From: Phoronis australis | Taxonomy: Eukaryota > Phoronida > Phoronidae | DNA: 64,000 bases | NCBI GenBank assembly: GCA_002633005.1 | Contig: NMRA01000304.1 | Coordinates: forward strand, 235,520-299,519 | Reading direction: 5' to 3' | Shown: positions 48,701 through 53,215 of the stretch, piece by piece | Layout: the number at the start of each line of letters is the position of its first letter | Position numbering within the stretch: position 1 is the stretch's first letter | Notes under the pieces: model-generated | What the model saw: only the letters and a program-made list of their open reading frames with translations | The model's database searches: none | What the model was told of the DNA's origin: nothing | Made by a program: the position numbers and the translations under genes

Positions 48701-49543
48701 CCTACAAGTGAAGCTGCGGTGTGAGAGGGTATTTGGGAAACAATTTATTAAAAGTTTCTTTAAAATCTGACCATTTTGAACATGAGCACGTGGGCCTATG
48801 TACGGTCATCAAACGAGAAATAAGTTTCCTGATGCTAACAGAATAGCCCGAGTGCTTGCTGGTCTTGTTTGTAATCCCTAGTGATACTCCAATTGTGCCA
48901 TTAAGTATGTGCACATTCGTAAACAAGTTAAGGTCGAATGAGTGTGGTTGTTTTTAAATCCCGAAGTGCTTCGGCTAAGAATTCAACAAGTCACAGAACT
49001 TAGCATTTCCATCTTGGTCTTTAAGAAAGTAAAGTTGCCTTGTGGTCAGTGAAACAATCATACCCTGATGCGGTATGCCCCTTTCTCAACATAGCCGGCA
49101 TTCATTCACTGCAGATTTAATTGAGTTTTGGTGCAAATTTTCACCTGAACTGGTTATCCTGTTCACTTATCCTTATAGCACATGACTTGACTGAATTCTG
49201 TCATTTTGCTCTCATTGGGCTAATTACTCGCAAGATGACTTTGTGGTGAGCGCTCATTTTAAGTGTTTAGTTTCTGAGTAGCATCTTCTCTAGCTGCTTA
49301 TCAAAATTCTCCTTGTGGACACAGTATTAGTATCCCAAGTTCCATTGTGCATCCTTTGTTGGTTATTACTCTCACAACCTCTACATTGTTGTACATTTTT
49401 ACTATATTGCACTACATGTTGACCATTTGTTGTCAGGTTCCAATGTCGGTGATCTATTACACATGGCTGACGAGGTTGGAAAGGCAGTTGGCACCTTGGT
49501 AACGGTCATGACAGATGACGAAGCTAGTGGCAATGAAGGATAG
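495..49543 (+). CDS. DMD: Dystrophin/utrophin orthologue, C-terminal half (22 exons, spliced)
   Basis: Dystrophin links cytoskeletal actin to the membrane dystroglycan-sarcoglycan complex and scaffolds syntrophins and dystrobrevins. Joining 495-706, 3018-3172, 6340-6487, 12485-12654, 24575-24731, 25566-25665, 27965-28110, 29351-29485, 29651-30077, 30337-30541, 31522-31607, 33693-33850, 35075-35241, 36249-36360, 37065-37201, 39137-39238, 39790-39831, 42048-42212, 46147-46384, 47424-47541, 48333-48428 and 49437-49543 gives one open frame of 1126 residues plus TAG. All junctions are GT-AG with matching phases. Domains in order are spectrin repeats (equivalent to vertebrate R21-R24), WW, two EF-hand regions, ZZ, syntrophin-binding segment, coiled coils and the C-terminal tail. 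Upstream exons (actin-binding domain, most of the rod) are outside the window. Spectrin repeats before the WW exclude dystrobrevin. DRP2 is less likely because more than two repeats are present. Human exon lengths cited in the exon entries are from memory. Confidence 0.97.
707..3017. other. Intron A-B
   Basis: GTCAGT donor to TTGCAG acceptor, 2311 bp. It is T-rich on the + strand and has no recognisable gene; the short open frames on both strands lack coding character. I see no clear repeat. Confidence 0.8.
3018..3172 (+). CDS. DMD: Dystrophin exon B (human exon 54 equivalent)
   Basis: 155 nt, the length of human exon 54, phase 0 in and phase 2 out (donor GTAAGG). It encodes the end of a spectrin repeat. 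The motif [10 protein letters not shown] parallels the vertebrate DYSADDTRK signature, followed by the helix-C tryptophan in NRRWEAIQ. Confidence 0.95.
3271..3490 (+). mobile_element. tRNA-derived SINE, copy 1
   Basis: The head resembles a tRNA: GTGGCCTAGTGGGATAAG is A-box-like, and a B-box-like GTGCATTCGAGTCCC lies about 3325-3339. A body then runs to a tail ending CTGCAATTATT. The same head, body and tail recur in inverted orientation at 40167-40410. An imperfect target-site duplication (TGTGAGTTGTCT before, TGTGGGTTGTCC after) flanks it. Confidence 0.8.
4131..4293. mobile_element. Foldback (hairpin) MITE-like element, 163 bp
   Basis: The whole element is an imperfect palindrome. The termini TAGATTATTACATG and CATGTAATAATCTA are exact reverse complements. 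Inner arms such as GTCGTTATCCCC / GGGGATAACGAC and CCCGAGGGGC / GCCCCGAGGG pair up to a short loop near 4211-4216. No coding capacity. The structure fits a miniature inverted-repeat element. Confidence 0.8.
4836..4915 (+). repeat. tRNA-like sequence (SINE head or tRNA pseudogene)
   Basis: GGTGTAGTGGTAAAG resembles an A box and D arm. CCGGGTTCGAATCCGG (about 4887-4902) is a perfect T-arm with a canonical B box. The acceptor stem pairs poorly (GCCGTTG against CCTCGGT) and the anticodon stem is only about three pairs. A functional tRNA is therefore unlikely; a SINE head or pseudogene is favoured. Confidence 0.45.
4931..5576. repeat. 323-bp direct tandem duplication with an N at the junction
   Basis: The segment starting CCAGTGAGATAACTTTATGG at 4931 is repeated almost base for base from 5254. 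The two copies differ by a few substitutions and by poly-T length. The only N in this region (5258) sits exactly at the start of copy 2. It could be a real duplication, but the N suggests two alleles or contig ends joined head to tail. Confidence 0.85.
5985..6170 (+). repeat. Dispersed repeat family, copy 1 of 3
   Basis: Shares an ordered series of short matches with 30592-30778 (same strand) and 14440-14650 (opposite strand). They include ATGACTGGTAATAAC, GGCAGCAAAATTCT, AGCCACC, a central GAATTC, CCATCATGACG-like and TTTTGTCTGAATACTTTTGG. No open frame. An old non-autonomous element of unknown class. Confidence 0.7.
6340..6487 (+). CDS. DMD: Dystrophin exon C (human exon 55 equivalent)
   Basis: 148 nt, phase 2 in and phase 0 out (donor GTAAAA). 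It encodes the first helix of the next spectrin repeat, including [20 protein letters not shown], which matches the dystrophin pattern of phenylalanine-rich helix A ending in WL-E. Human exon 55 is 190 nt, so this exon is 14 codons shorter. Confidence 0.93.
6601..6900 (+). repeat. Degenerate tandem repeat, three units
   Basis: TTCTTCCAATAGGTGGC-type openings occur at about 6601, 6739 and 6848. Each is followed by a palindromic ACTGTACAGT-like core (ACTGTAAGATG, ACTGTACAGTG, CTTTACAGTAC) and, in two units, by GATAAC/GCTAAT-type ends. Spacing is about 110-140 bp. Confidence 0.6.
9349..9844. mobile_element. TIR-bounded non-autonomous DNA transposon, about 496 bp
   Basis: The left end AGGCCGTTTCATAC and right end GTATGAAAAGGCC are near-perfect inverted repeats. 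Subterminal GTTAACTTC and CTTCAGTCC / GGACTGAAG are also palindromic. No transposase frame is present, so this is a MITE-like derivative. Confidence 0.7.
12485..12654 (+). CDS. DMD: Dystrophin exon D (human exon 56 equivalent)
   Basis: 170 nt, phase 0 in and phase 2 out (donor GTGAGG). Human exon 56 is 173 nt. It begins [16 protein letters not shown], closely matching the vertebrate DLQGEIEAHTD start, and ends with a helix-C tryptophan in [15 protein letters not shown]. It is the last rod exon used only by the long isoform, because the alternative first exon joins immediately downstream. Confidence 0.96.
14440..14650 (-). repeat. Dispersed repeat family, copy 2 of 3 (inverted)
   Basis: Read on the minus strand this gives ATGACTGTTAATAACTATTC, then the CCAGCCGTCATGA and TTTTGTCTGAATACTTTTGG landmarks in the same order as at 5985 and 30592. 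The middle is diverged. Confidence 0.65.
18800..19718 (+). promoter_or_regulatory. Presumed promoter/5' UTR of short dystrophin isoform
   Basis: The large exon that follows has an in-frame stop at 19677-19679, so its translation must begin inside it. Transcription therefore starts upstream in this intron, or a non-coding 5' exon is spliced in. I see no clear TATA box; the boundaries given are a guess. A 90-codon open frame at 18859-19131 probably has no function. Confidence 0.35.
19719..21895 (+). CDS. DMD: Alternative first coding exon of a short dystrophin (725 codons)
   Basis: This unique N-terminal exon is 2177 nt long. The ATG at 19719 is the first after an in-frame stop (19677) and has A at -3. 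The frame stays open to ACC|GTAAGC at 21895 and leaves phase 2, exactly as exon D does, so it splices in frame to 24575. The joined product is 1624 residues, about 180 kDa: a new 725-residue head, then spectrin repeats 23-24, WW, EF, ZZ and C-terminus, without an actin-binding domain. The head is largely disordered (Ser, Asn, Asp, Gly-rich). Visible motifs are RRKVSFADE (KVSF at 43-46, RVxF type), SILK (62-65), GILK (108-111), DSGHSS (87-92, a DSGxxS degron match) and a tryptophan-rich segment at about 289-320. Family unknown. Splicing and motif function are inferred. Confidence 0.85.
21896..24574. other. Intron between alternative first exon and exon E
   Basis: 2679 bp from GTAAGC to TTCTCTTCTAG. 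It is AT-rich, with a GA-rich microsatellite at 23792-23840. No coding signal is seen; the short frames at 22956-23502 look like chance. Confidence 0.75.
23792..23840. repeat. GA-rich microsatellite
   Basis: A run of AAGAGAGAGTTGGAGG followed by GAGACAGACAGAGAGAGAG. Simple sequence without other features. Confidence 0.85.
24575..24731 (+). CDS. DMD: Dystrophin exon E (human exon 57 equivalent), shared splice target
   Basis: 157 nt, the length of human exon 57, phase 2 in and phase 0 out. The first base G completes AG|G (Arg) after exon D, or CC|G (Pro) after the alternative first exon. It encodes [17 protein letters not shown] and [17 protein letters not shown], matching vertebrate SHLEASSDQW and QAPIGGDF at the start of spectrin repeat 23. 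Confidence 0.97.
24732..25565. other. Intron E-F
   Basis: 834 bp. It contains a G-run near 24770 and a 38-bp direct repeat around TGGCACTACAGAAGCACTG (25323 and 25361). Nothing else is seen. Confidence 0.8.
25566..25665 (+). CDS. DMD: Dystrophin exon F (human exon 58 equivalent)
   Basis: 100 nt, phase 0 in and phase 1 out (donor GTCAGT). It encodes [20 protein letters not shown], a spectrin-repeat helix B aligned with the vertebrate FKRELKTKEPVIMS segment. It is seven codons shorter than human exon 58 (121 nt). Confidence 0.92.
26627..26694. repeat. 34-bp tandem repeat, two units
   Basis: Two adjacent 34-bp units share the core TATTTTAATACATAGTAAC followed by GTAAATTAAG. They differ by one or two bases. 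Confidence 0.85.
27028..27085 (+). mobile_element. SINE copy 3, 5'-truncated tail
   Basis: Only the 3' end is present: GAGCGGCCTGCATACGTCTG through CTGCAATTATTTTTTTAAT, matching the tails of the copies at 3271 and 40167. It includes a perfect hairpin TCTGGTACA-ATG-TGTACCAGA (27044-27064). 5' truncation is typical of retroposed copies. Confidence 0.75.
27965..28110 (+). CDS. DMD: Dystrophin exon G (first part of human exon 59)
   Basis: 146 nt, phase 1 in and phase 0 out (donor GTGAGT). It encodes helix C of repeat 23 and the start of repeat 24; [20 protein letters not shown] matches vertebrate VNTEWEKLNLHSADWQRKID. With exon H (135 nt) it totals 281 nt against 269 nt for human exon 59, so one extra intron splits that exon here. 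Confidence 0.94.
28111..29350. other. Intron G-H
   Basis: 1240 bp, AT-rich. A degenerate tRNA-like stretch (B-box-like TTGTTCGAATGTC near 28197) is seen at about 28140-28215. No gene is seen. Confidence 0.75.
29351..29485 (+). CDS. DMD: Dystrophin exon H (second part of human exon 59)
   Basis: 135 nt (45 codons), phase 0 both ends. It encodes the middle of spectrin repeat 24; [20 protein letters not shown] matches vertebrate SWQPVGDLLIDSLQDHLEKV. Confidence 0.95.
29486..29650. other. Intron H-I
   Basis: 165 bp, GTAAGT donor to GCTTACAG acceptor. Nothing notable; the frame runs open part-way into it by chance. Confidence 0.9.
29651..30077 (+). CDS. DMD: Dystrophin exon I: end of rod, hinge, WW domain (human exons 60-64 fused)
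   Basis: 427 nt, phase 0 in and phase 1 out. This is close to the summed 424 nt of human exons 60-64. It encodes the end of repeat 24 ([10 protein letters not shown]), the conserved [11 protein letters not shown] hinge, and the WW domain. The first WW tryptophan is in PPWERS (about 29893), with the YYMNH core and the second tryptophan in THWDHPQM. It then enters the first EF-hand region ([14 protein letters not shown]). In vertebrates the WW and EF hands bind the PPxY tail of beta-dystroglycan. The exon is visibly GC-richer than its surroundings. Confidence 0.98.
30078..30336. other. Intron I-J
   Basis: 259 bp. It holds a degenerate tRNA-like stretch (GCTTAGCTACACCATCAGAA to GCATGTTCGATTCCGTGC, about 30177-30246), perhaps an eroded SINE head. 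The acceptor is GTTATTCTAG. Confidence 0.6.
30337..30541 (+). CDS. DMD: Dystrophin exon J: EF-hand region 1 (human exon 65)
   Basis: 205 nt (human exon 65 is 202), phase 1 in and phase 2 out. It encodes the helical EF-hand-like module next to the WW domain: [19 protein letters not shown], then [17 protein letters not shown], matching vertebrate [17 protein letters not shown]. Confidence 0.97.
30542..31521. other. Intron J-K
   Basis: 980 bp. Copy 3 of the dispersed family lies at 30592-30778, and there is an A-rich run near 31197. No gene is seen. Confidence 0.8.
30592..30778 (+). repeat. Dispersed repeat family, copy 3 of 3
   Basis: Carries ATGACTGGTAATAACC, GGCAGCAAAATTCTAATTAC, CAGCCACC, GTGAATTC, CCCATCATAAC and TTTTGTCTGTATTCTTTTG in the same order as 5985-6170. 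Confidence 0.7.
31522..31607 (+). CDS. DMD: Dystrophin exon K: EF-hand region (human exon 66)
   Basis: A short exon of 86 nt, equal to human exon 66. Phase 2 in and phase 1 out, acceptor TTTGTAG, donor GTAAGT. It reads [20 protein letters not shown] then AHLEDKYR, matching vertebrate GRTGRIRVLSFKTGIISLC and AHLEDKYRY. Recognised from homology and phase. Confidence 0.96.
31608..33692. other. Intron K-L
   Basis: 2085 bp. An open frame at 31791-32081 has a hydrophobic start and many cysteines but no early ATG. A tRNA A-box-like GTGTAGCTCAGTTTGTGG lies near 32724. A stretch at about 32940-33060 (AGATTCGTATGAAACT, CTTTATACACTG) is related to 53405-53490. No gene is called. Confidence 0.7.
33693..33850 (+). 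CDS. DMD: Dystrophin exon L: EF-hand region 2 (human exon 67)
   Basis: 158 nt, identical in length to human exon 67, phase 1 in and phase 0 out. The motifs [20 protein letters not shown] and [16 protein letters not shown] are almost the vertebrate sequence. This EF-hand module supports the WW domain in dystroglycan binding. Confidence 0.98.
33851..35074. other. Intron L-M
   Basis: 1224 bp. It holds a tRNA-like stretch (34071-34150). A segment at about 34578-34695 (GGGGCAATATTAGG, GGTCCATATAACTTG) is related to 41858-41940. AT-rich microsatellite-like GATAATGATAATAATAA lies near 34025. No gene is seen. Confidence 0.7.
34071..34150 (+). repeat. tRNA-like sequence, probable SINE head
   Basis: GGATCAGTGAACTAGAGC is A-box-like. 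GGTCGTAGGTTTGAACCCC (34122-34140) is a good B box with flanking T-stem bases. No acceptor-stem pairing is evident, so a SINE remnant is more likely than a tRNA gene. Confidence 0.45.
35075..35241 (+). CDS. DMD: Dystrophin exon M: EF-hand end and start of ZZ (human exon 68)
   Basis: 167 nt, equal to human exon 68, phase 0 in and phase 2 out. It encodes [20 protein letters not shown], then [16 protein letters not shown], the first CxxC of the ZZ zinc finger. The exon is preceded by an in-frame ATG in the intron (35051), probably by chance. Confidence 0.98.
35242..36248. other. Intron M-N
   Basis: 1007 bp with a TATGACTTA microsatellite (35286-35450) starting about 45 bp after the donor. Toward the acceptor it is AT-rich with GATAATAATGATG-type simple sequence. 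Confidence 0.85.
35286..35450. repeat. TATGACTTA-type tandem repeat
   Basis: Alternating 9-bp TATGACTTA and 13-bp TATGTATGACTTA units fill about 165 bp with few errors. Length is probably polymorphic. Confidence 0.92.
36249..36360 (+). CDS. DMD: Dystrophin exon N: ZZ zinc finger (human exon 69)
   Basis: 112 nt, equal to human exon 69, phase 2 in and phase 0 out. It encodes [20 protein letters not shown] with the second visible CxxC, then [14 protein letters not shown]. As in vertebrate dystrophin, the RYxCxxC pair of other ZZ domains is replaced by RYRSLRH. A cysteine precedes KGH where the human protein has alanine. Confidence 0.98.
36361..37064. other. Intron N-O
   Basis: 704 bp, AT-rich, with T-rich low-complexity sequence at 36690-36810. 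Nothing else is seen. Confidence 0.85.
37065..37201 (+). CDS. DMD: Dystrophin exon O (human exon 70)
   Basis: 137 nt, equal to human exon 70, phase 0 in and phase 2 out. It encodes [20 protein letters not shown], then [20 protein letters not shown], the conserved segment C-terminal to the ZZ domain. Confidence 0.98.
37202..39136. other. Intron O-P
   Basis: 1935 bp. It starts with a 20-bp minisatellite (37231-37305). The last 56 bp before the acceptor are open in frame with exon P, beginning at an ATG (39081) in a strong context; see findings. No other gene is seen. Confidence 0.75.
37231..37305. repeat. 20-bp minisatellite, three full units
   Basis: GACGTAAATTGATTGAAGCA repeats at 37241 (one mismatch), 37261 and 37281, with partial units on both sides. 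It lies about 30 bp after the exon O donor. Confidence 0.95.
39137..39238 (+). CDS. DMD: Dystrophin exon P (human exons 71-72 region)
   Basis: 102 nt, phase 2 in and out. It encodes a proline/glutamine-rich linker ([15 protein letters not shown]) then [10 protein letters not shown], matching vertebrate HSRIEHYASR. It replaces the 39- and 66-nt human exons 71 and 72 (105 nt together), which vertebrates splice alternatively. Confidence 0.93.
39239..39789. other. Intron P-Q
   Basis: 551 bp, GTATTT donor to AAATTTCAG. Nothing notable. Confidence 0.85.
39790..39831 (+). CDS. DMD: Dystrophin microexon Q (human exon 73 position)
   Basis: A 42-nt exon, phase 2 in and out, encoding [13 protein letters not shown]. 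It fits the vertebrate RLAEMENSNGS segment. A symmetric microexon of 14 codons could be skipped without frame loss, as exon 73 is in vertebrates. Confidence 0.88.
40155..40422 (-). mobile_element. tRNA-derived SINE copy 2 with 12-bp target-site duplication
   Basis: The element at 40167-40410 is the reverse complement of the 3271-3490 copy. AATTTCGGTCTT occurs at 40155-40166 and again at 40411-40422, a perfect 12-bp target-site duplication. The B box reads GGTCGTGGGTTCAAGTCCC on the minus strand. The 3' tail is an ATT-rich run. Confidence 0.92.
40630..41560 (+). repeat. Degenerate tandem array, period about 136 bp
   Basis: AAGATATTGT-type landmarks at 41261, 41397 and 41533 are exactly 136 bp apart. 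They are followed by ACACAGCCATTCCACACAGT, ATGTCACCCACGGGAAT and TTTTATGTAATAATGCAG. More diverged units with the same landmarks extend left to about 40630. No open frame. Confidence 0.85.
42048..42212 (+). CDS. DMD: Dystrophin exon R: syntrophin-binding region (human exon 74)
   Basis: 165 nt (human exon 74 is 159), phase 2 in and out. It encodes [17 protein letters not shown], matching vertebrate DEHLLIQHYCQSLNQDS, then [20 protein letters not shown] and the start of the first coiled coil (IKDLEEENK). In vertebrates this segment carries syntrophin-binding sites. Confidence 0.96.
43020..43110 (-). repeat. Retroelement-like 3' end, copy 1
   Basis: Shares GAGGCATTATATCTGG and an upstream TATTTATTCGA with GAGGCATTACATCTGG and GTTTATTTCGA at 55055-55130. 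On the minus strand both end in AATAAA-type sequence, which suggests the 3' end of a retroelement. No coding part is recognised. Confidence 0.45.
43836..45322. mobile_element. TIR-bounded element spanning the N gap
   Basis: The left end ACTTGGCGGAATT (43836-43848), itself followed by a local inverted TTCCGCCAAGT, is the reverse complement of AATTCCGCCAAGTG at the right end (about 45309-45322). The right half has a 285-bp direct repeat (TTCCTTCGGTCAC at 44704 and 44989) and further repeats of TTCTTTATTGTAGTTGA. The centre is unsequenced, so any transposase would be hidden. Confidence 0.6.
44080..44703. other. Assembly gap (624 Ns)
   Basis: Run of N inside the TIR-bounded element. Open frames across it are meaningless. 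Confidence 1.
46147..46384 (+). CDS. DMD: Dystrophin exon S: coiled coil, dystrobrevin-binding (human exon 75)
   Basis: 238 nt (human exon 75 about 245), phase 2 in and phase 0 out. It encodes [17 protein letters not shown], then [20 protein letters not shown] and [18 protein letters not shown]. This leucine-rich coiled coil pairs with dystrobrevin in vertebrates. Heptad leucines are conserved. Confidence 0.98.
46385..47423. other. Intron S-T
   Basis: 1039 bp, AT-rich. I see nothing in it. Confidence 0.85.
47424..47541 (+). CDS. DMD: Dystrophin exon T (human exon 76 equivalent)
   Basis: 118 nt (human 124), phase 0 in and phase 1 out. It encodes a Ser/Pro-rich linker ([31 protein letters not shown]). 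Sequence similarity to vertebrates is low, but the position, length and phase agree. Confidence 0.9.
47542..48332. other. Intron T-U
   Basis: 791 bp. I see nothing beyond AT-rich sequence. Confidence 0.85.
48333..48428 (+). CDS. DMD: Dystrophin exon U (human exon 77 equivalent)
   Basis: 96 nt (human 93), phase 1 in and out. It encodes [20 protein letters not shown], matching vertebrate GLEEVMEQLNNSFPSS. It joins the last exon directly; no 32-nt exon 78 counterpart is needed or seen. Confidence 0.95.
48429..49436. other. Intron U-V
   Basis: 1008 bp from GTATGA to TTGTTGTCAG. This is where a vertebrate exon 78 would lie; I find no obvious 32-nt candidate, although such a small exon could be missed. 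Confidence 0.75.
49437..49543 (+). CDS. DMD: Dystrophin last coding exon V (human exon 79, exon-78-skipped frame)
   Basis: 107 coding nt ending TAG at 49541-49543. It reads [20 protein letters not shown] then [14 protein letters not shown]. This matches the alternative vertebrate C-terminus made when exon 78 is skipped, and the utrophin end (NVGxLFHMADDLG, VSVMTDEE), not the full-length muscle dystrophin end. Confidence 0.96.
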
Positions 49544-50930
49544 GCTTTGCCTCAGCACCGTCTGTCCACATGCTCAGTGTCCTTTGTAGATTGATGGACT
49601 TAGCTCCGACTTTTCTTCATGTATAGTTGGCAAGAGAGGTCAATTGTTGAGATTATTTAGAAAGACAATGGGTTTGGTTTGTTTATTGGAATGAATCCCA
49701 CAGACCTCACTGCAGATTTTCATGATTTATTGTCTTTGTTTGGACATAATGGGTTGTAATGCGCAGTGGCTTGTTGCTTTTAAAATGGTTTAGGACAAGA
49801 AAACAAGACCACCTCAGAACAATATTTCTTCTCTAAAGTGCTTGCAAGCTGTATCATGCAGACAGCTAAGTTCAAACCCTTTTATAATTTCTATGTTAAT
49901 TTATGTATTTATTTAGATTCAGATTTTAGGAAATTGACTGAAAGTTCTTACCAATGTTATTTTAATGTTCAGGCGCCCTCTTGTGGACATTGGTGTTTCA
50001 TTTGTAGACATCTGATGTTTCATGTATGCATTTACGGTTTTCTATCTCTAATTTTTTGTGTGGTGGCTTTCATGTTTTCATCAGGTGATTTTAATGAGGT
50101 GATATATGCCAGCTGTCCGATGGTTTACTGTCAGTTAGAATGCTTTCGTTGTAGTCAGTCATACTCTTTTGGGTGTTTGCTGACAAGCGTTGGAGAAGTG
50201 TCCAAATTGTACAGAATTTAGAAAGCTTGGTGTAGTCATGGAGACTGGAGTTTATATTGGCAAGCTTTGTGATAAGGTGTACTGGTCCACTGGATTTGTG
50301 ATTTGTGAGTCCAAGACATGCCCAGAACGGTTGGAGTTCAGGAGATTTGATGTGGTGAATGCATTTATCGGTATAGCGTCCCCGACTTTTCGTTCACAGC
50401 AGCAGCGTCACCTGTGTTTTTAAAACAAAAGTAAGTTTGGTTTTATACTGCTATGTTAAATACTCACTAACTTTATTTAAAGATATTCACTGTAATGTTA
50501 TTGTGGTGCTCTACCAAAGCGTCATGATCATATTATAATAATCTTATATTTACTTGGTGCTATATATGTTACAGTGTTTAATTCTGTGCATGTCTGGTTC
50601 CCATTTGCATACTAGGGCTTTTAGTAATGGTAAGATGTTACGATTCAAAGATTTTAAATGTAAGTAGTATGACCATGTCATAGGATTGGTGTATTTGTGG
50701 AGGATATGTACTGTGTTATTGTGTTAAGCGAAACGAGCGTTGTTCATTTTGTGTTTTATGACGAGTATATAGTATTTTTATCACCAGTTAGAGTGGTGTG
50801 TTTGACTATAGCGTCCCCTTGGTGGCGCTGATTGTACTGTAGATGCACGCGTATGTATATGACACTTGTTTGAACAAAATGTATACATAGTTTTATATTT
50901 CAGAAAAATAAATCGCATCTGTAACTCATT
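49544..50930 (+). other. Dystrophin 3' UTR
   Basis: About 1.4 kb from the TAG to just past the AATAAA at 50907. Open frames inside it (49838-50221 and 50190-50423) lack an early ATG or recognisable domains and are treated as chance. The end is inferred from the poly(A) signal. Confidence 0.75.
50907..50912 (+). terminator. Poly(A) signal AATAAA of dystrophin
   Basis: Canonical hexamer in ATTTCAGAAAAATAAATCGC; GT/T-rich sequence (TATGTGCCTCATTTTT) follows within 20-35 bp. It is the only canonical AATAAA I see on the + strand between the stop codon and 50.95 kb. Confidence 0.75.
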
Positions 50931-50944
50931 ATGTGCCTCATTTT

Positions 50945-51830
50945 TATGCGCCCACGTATTTGTTTGTGGGTGCATATTGCCGTCATCTCTGTCTGGGCAT
51001 CCGGCGCCCGTTGTCCAGTGTCCATAGCTGTATCACGTAAACCCCTTACAGGATCTTGATGAGATTTGGAAGATGTGTACCTATGAAGCTGATGAGGGAT
51101 GCCGTCAAGTTTTGGACCTGTCCAACTGGTGTGCTCCCTTGCCTCTCTGTATCTTTGGGGGTCCTCAACAAATTTTTATAAAATTTGGCAGTTAGGCATC
51201 TATCAGAGAGATGCCGTTATCCTCCCGTTTTCGGATGGATTTGAGGTATTTTGCGCCACCTCATAGCCATTTTTACTATATCTTCAAAGGTCCTCAACGA
51301 GTTTCCATAAAATGTGGCAAATAGGCTTCTATAATGAATGAAGGTATTTTTCGCCACCTAGTGACCATTTCTATTGTTTTAAAGTCTGCTTTTGGCATCC
51401 GCCCCGCTGTCTATCAAATTACTCTAAGGATGATAGTGAAAATTGGCATGTATGTTCCTACTGTGAAGAAAATGGATGTCGATGATTTTCCCACGACCAC
51501 AGCTACTGTGGTGCCCCCTAGTGGCAATTTTGGTGTTATTTACGCCCATGGCTGTATCTCCCAAAGTCTTGTTTGAAGTTGACAATGGACATCTACGACT
51601 TTCAGACGTATAAGATAAAGGTTGTGCCCCCTAATGGTAATTTAATTTTTTCCGTTTTCCTCTTTTTTCTATATTAAATTCAAGCTCCCGATTTTTTTTA
51701 AATTTTGTAAATAGCTTTCTATTGTAACGATGGCATGTTCTTGTTTCCGGATGGATTTGACGTATTTTGTGCCATCTAGTGGCCATTTTTACTGGTATGT
51801 AGTCTCTATTTTGCGCCTGCCCCACTATCA
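50945..51830. repeat. Intergenic repeat with internal degenerate units
   Basis: GCCMCCTAGTGGCCATTTT-like phrases recur at about 51262, 51352, 51513, 51625 and 51770, with TCCTCAACRARTTT and ATAAAATKTGGCA phrases between them. Spacing is irregular, about 90-160 bp. It resembles an eroded repetitive element; no open frame of note. Confidence 0.5.
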
Positions 51831-51858
51831 ACCAAATCTCTCTGAACATTGGCAACAC

Positions 51859-51928
51859 TGCCAAGTGAAATCTGGGAGAATTTTAGGGGGGTATGGCCCC
51901 CTTGCCCCCCATCTAAATCTGCCACTGT
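51859..51928. mobile_element. Right half of G-rich TIR element, copy 1
   Basis: AAATCTGGGAGAATTTTAGG, GGTATGGCCCCCTTG and ATCTAAATCTGCCACTG match the right half of the element at 54546-54704. Confidence 0.65.
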
Positions 51929-53009
51929 ATCAGCTACATGGCAAACTCATGTTCGTCCCTCTACTGGGACATTTTTTCAAATTAGCTAAACATGACGGCA
52001 ACATCCCGTTAATCCCAACTTGTTCGATTCTATAGCCCAACAACAAGTTGGGAAGTTTACCCCCGTAGCCAATATCTTACTCGACTGATTAACTCCATTC
52101 TGGCATTTATTGTTGGAGGGCCGGCGCGCTTTTGTTCGATAATTGCTCTAATCTCCAATCAGATCGCCATCTAGACTGACTGGGCTGGGCTGATAAAAAT
52201 GAAAGTTAAGTTATAACATATTTGAGCTTAAACCAAAAGCATTTCTGAATTCCTCGTCAAATGCTGACCATGTTCCGTTTTTGAATCACCAAAATCGCCC
52301 AACTGCAACAGAAGTTAAGATAATGTATTCGTCCAAACGGACGCACTGAGTTTGACTGTGTTCATATGCGTTCGGTAATAGCGTGCAACCACCATACGTT
52401 TCCTTTTAATCCTGGGAGATAATTGGCCTGCTTGTTATCATACGGAACAAAAGACTGAGCTGGGCAGTTAACAAAAGAGCCAGAATATTATCGCACGTTC
52501 AGCACCCCTCACGTCTGGAAAAGTTACTGAACGACAGAACGCTGTAATGTAAAGAAGTCCAGCCACTCGCACGACTTCGATCAGGGGCGTCCTGAAATTC
52601 TTTCAAAAGCGGCCAGATGGTGAAATTGAGGACTCTTGTCCCCTCGATCCAAATGAGCTGTCCCGCTCAGCATGATATGGTCAATATTGACCACGCCCCT
52701 TGGACGACGTGGAATCACGTTAGTGGTCATTGAAATTATTGCATGGACTGGTCGCGATTTTATTGACAAGTCATCTGACTTGGGGGCTGCTATGCCCTAG
52801 CTATAGAGTAATATTGGAACGACCGGGGTCTTGGGTTGTGTCATCGGGGCGGACGGACCGCTAAATGTCGGATACTGGACCAAAAACCACTCAGAATTCA
52901 GCTGAGTATCGCAGAGTATGATGACGAAACAGCAGTAATGGCGACTTTATACCAGATGGAGACGACCAGACAGATGAATTTGAGGGAGGTGAGTACTGTT
53001 GTGAGTTCC
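51929..53009. other. Intergenic region
   Basis: About 1.1 kb. Near 52880-52987 there is a GC-richer patch with an open frame (EYDDETAVMATLYQMETTRQ) running into a strong donor GAG|GTGAGT at 52988. It could be a first exon but has no supporting homology. Nothing else is seen. Confidence 0.5.
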
Positions 53010-53215
53010 TCATGCGCACACCCAATTTAAGATGGGGGGCTCGAATTTTTCGGTTTGCGGAGCTTTTACTGAAAATTAAAACCTGGCACTCAAGTAAAAA
53101 ACGGGGTGCTACGTTCAGACGTGCATATTCCTGTGGACTTTCAGTTTGTCTCGTTTCTGACTTTTTGTTTCTCTGAGGCGGACCTTTTTGCCCACTTCGC
53201 CAAATGGGGGACTCG
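53010..53215 (+). repeat. Dispersed repeat, member of an inverted pair
   Basis: Shares GGGGGCTCGAATTT, AAAAAACGGGGT, GTTTGTCTCGTTT, GACTTTTTGTTT and TGAGGCGGACCTTTTTGCCC in order with the reverse complement of 62345-62565. No coding capacity. Confidence 0.8.

Noticed and set aside
49838-50423. Open frames within the dystrophin 3' UTR, one hydrophobic
   Set aside because: They lie between the dystrophin stop and its poly(A) signal, start with non-ATG codons, and show no domain.
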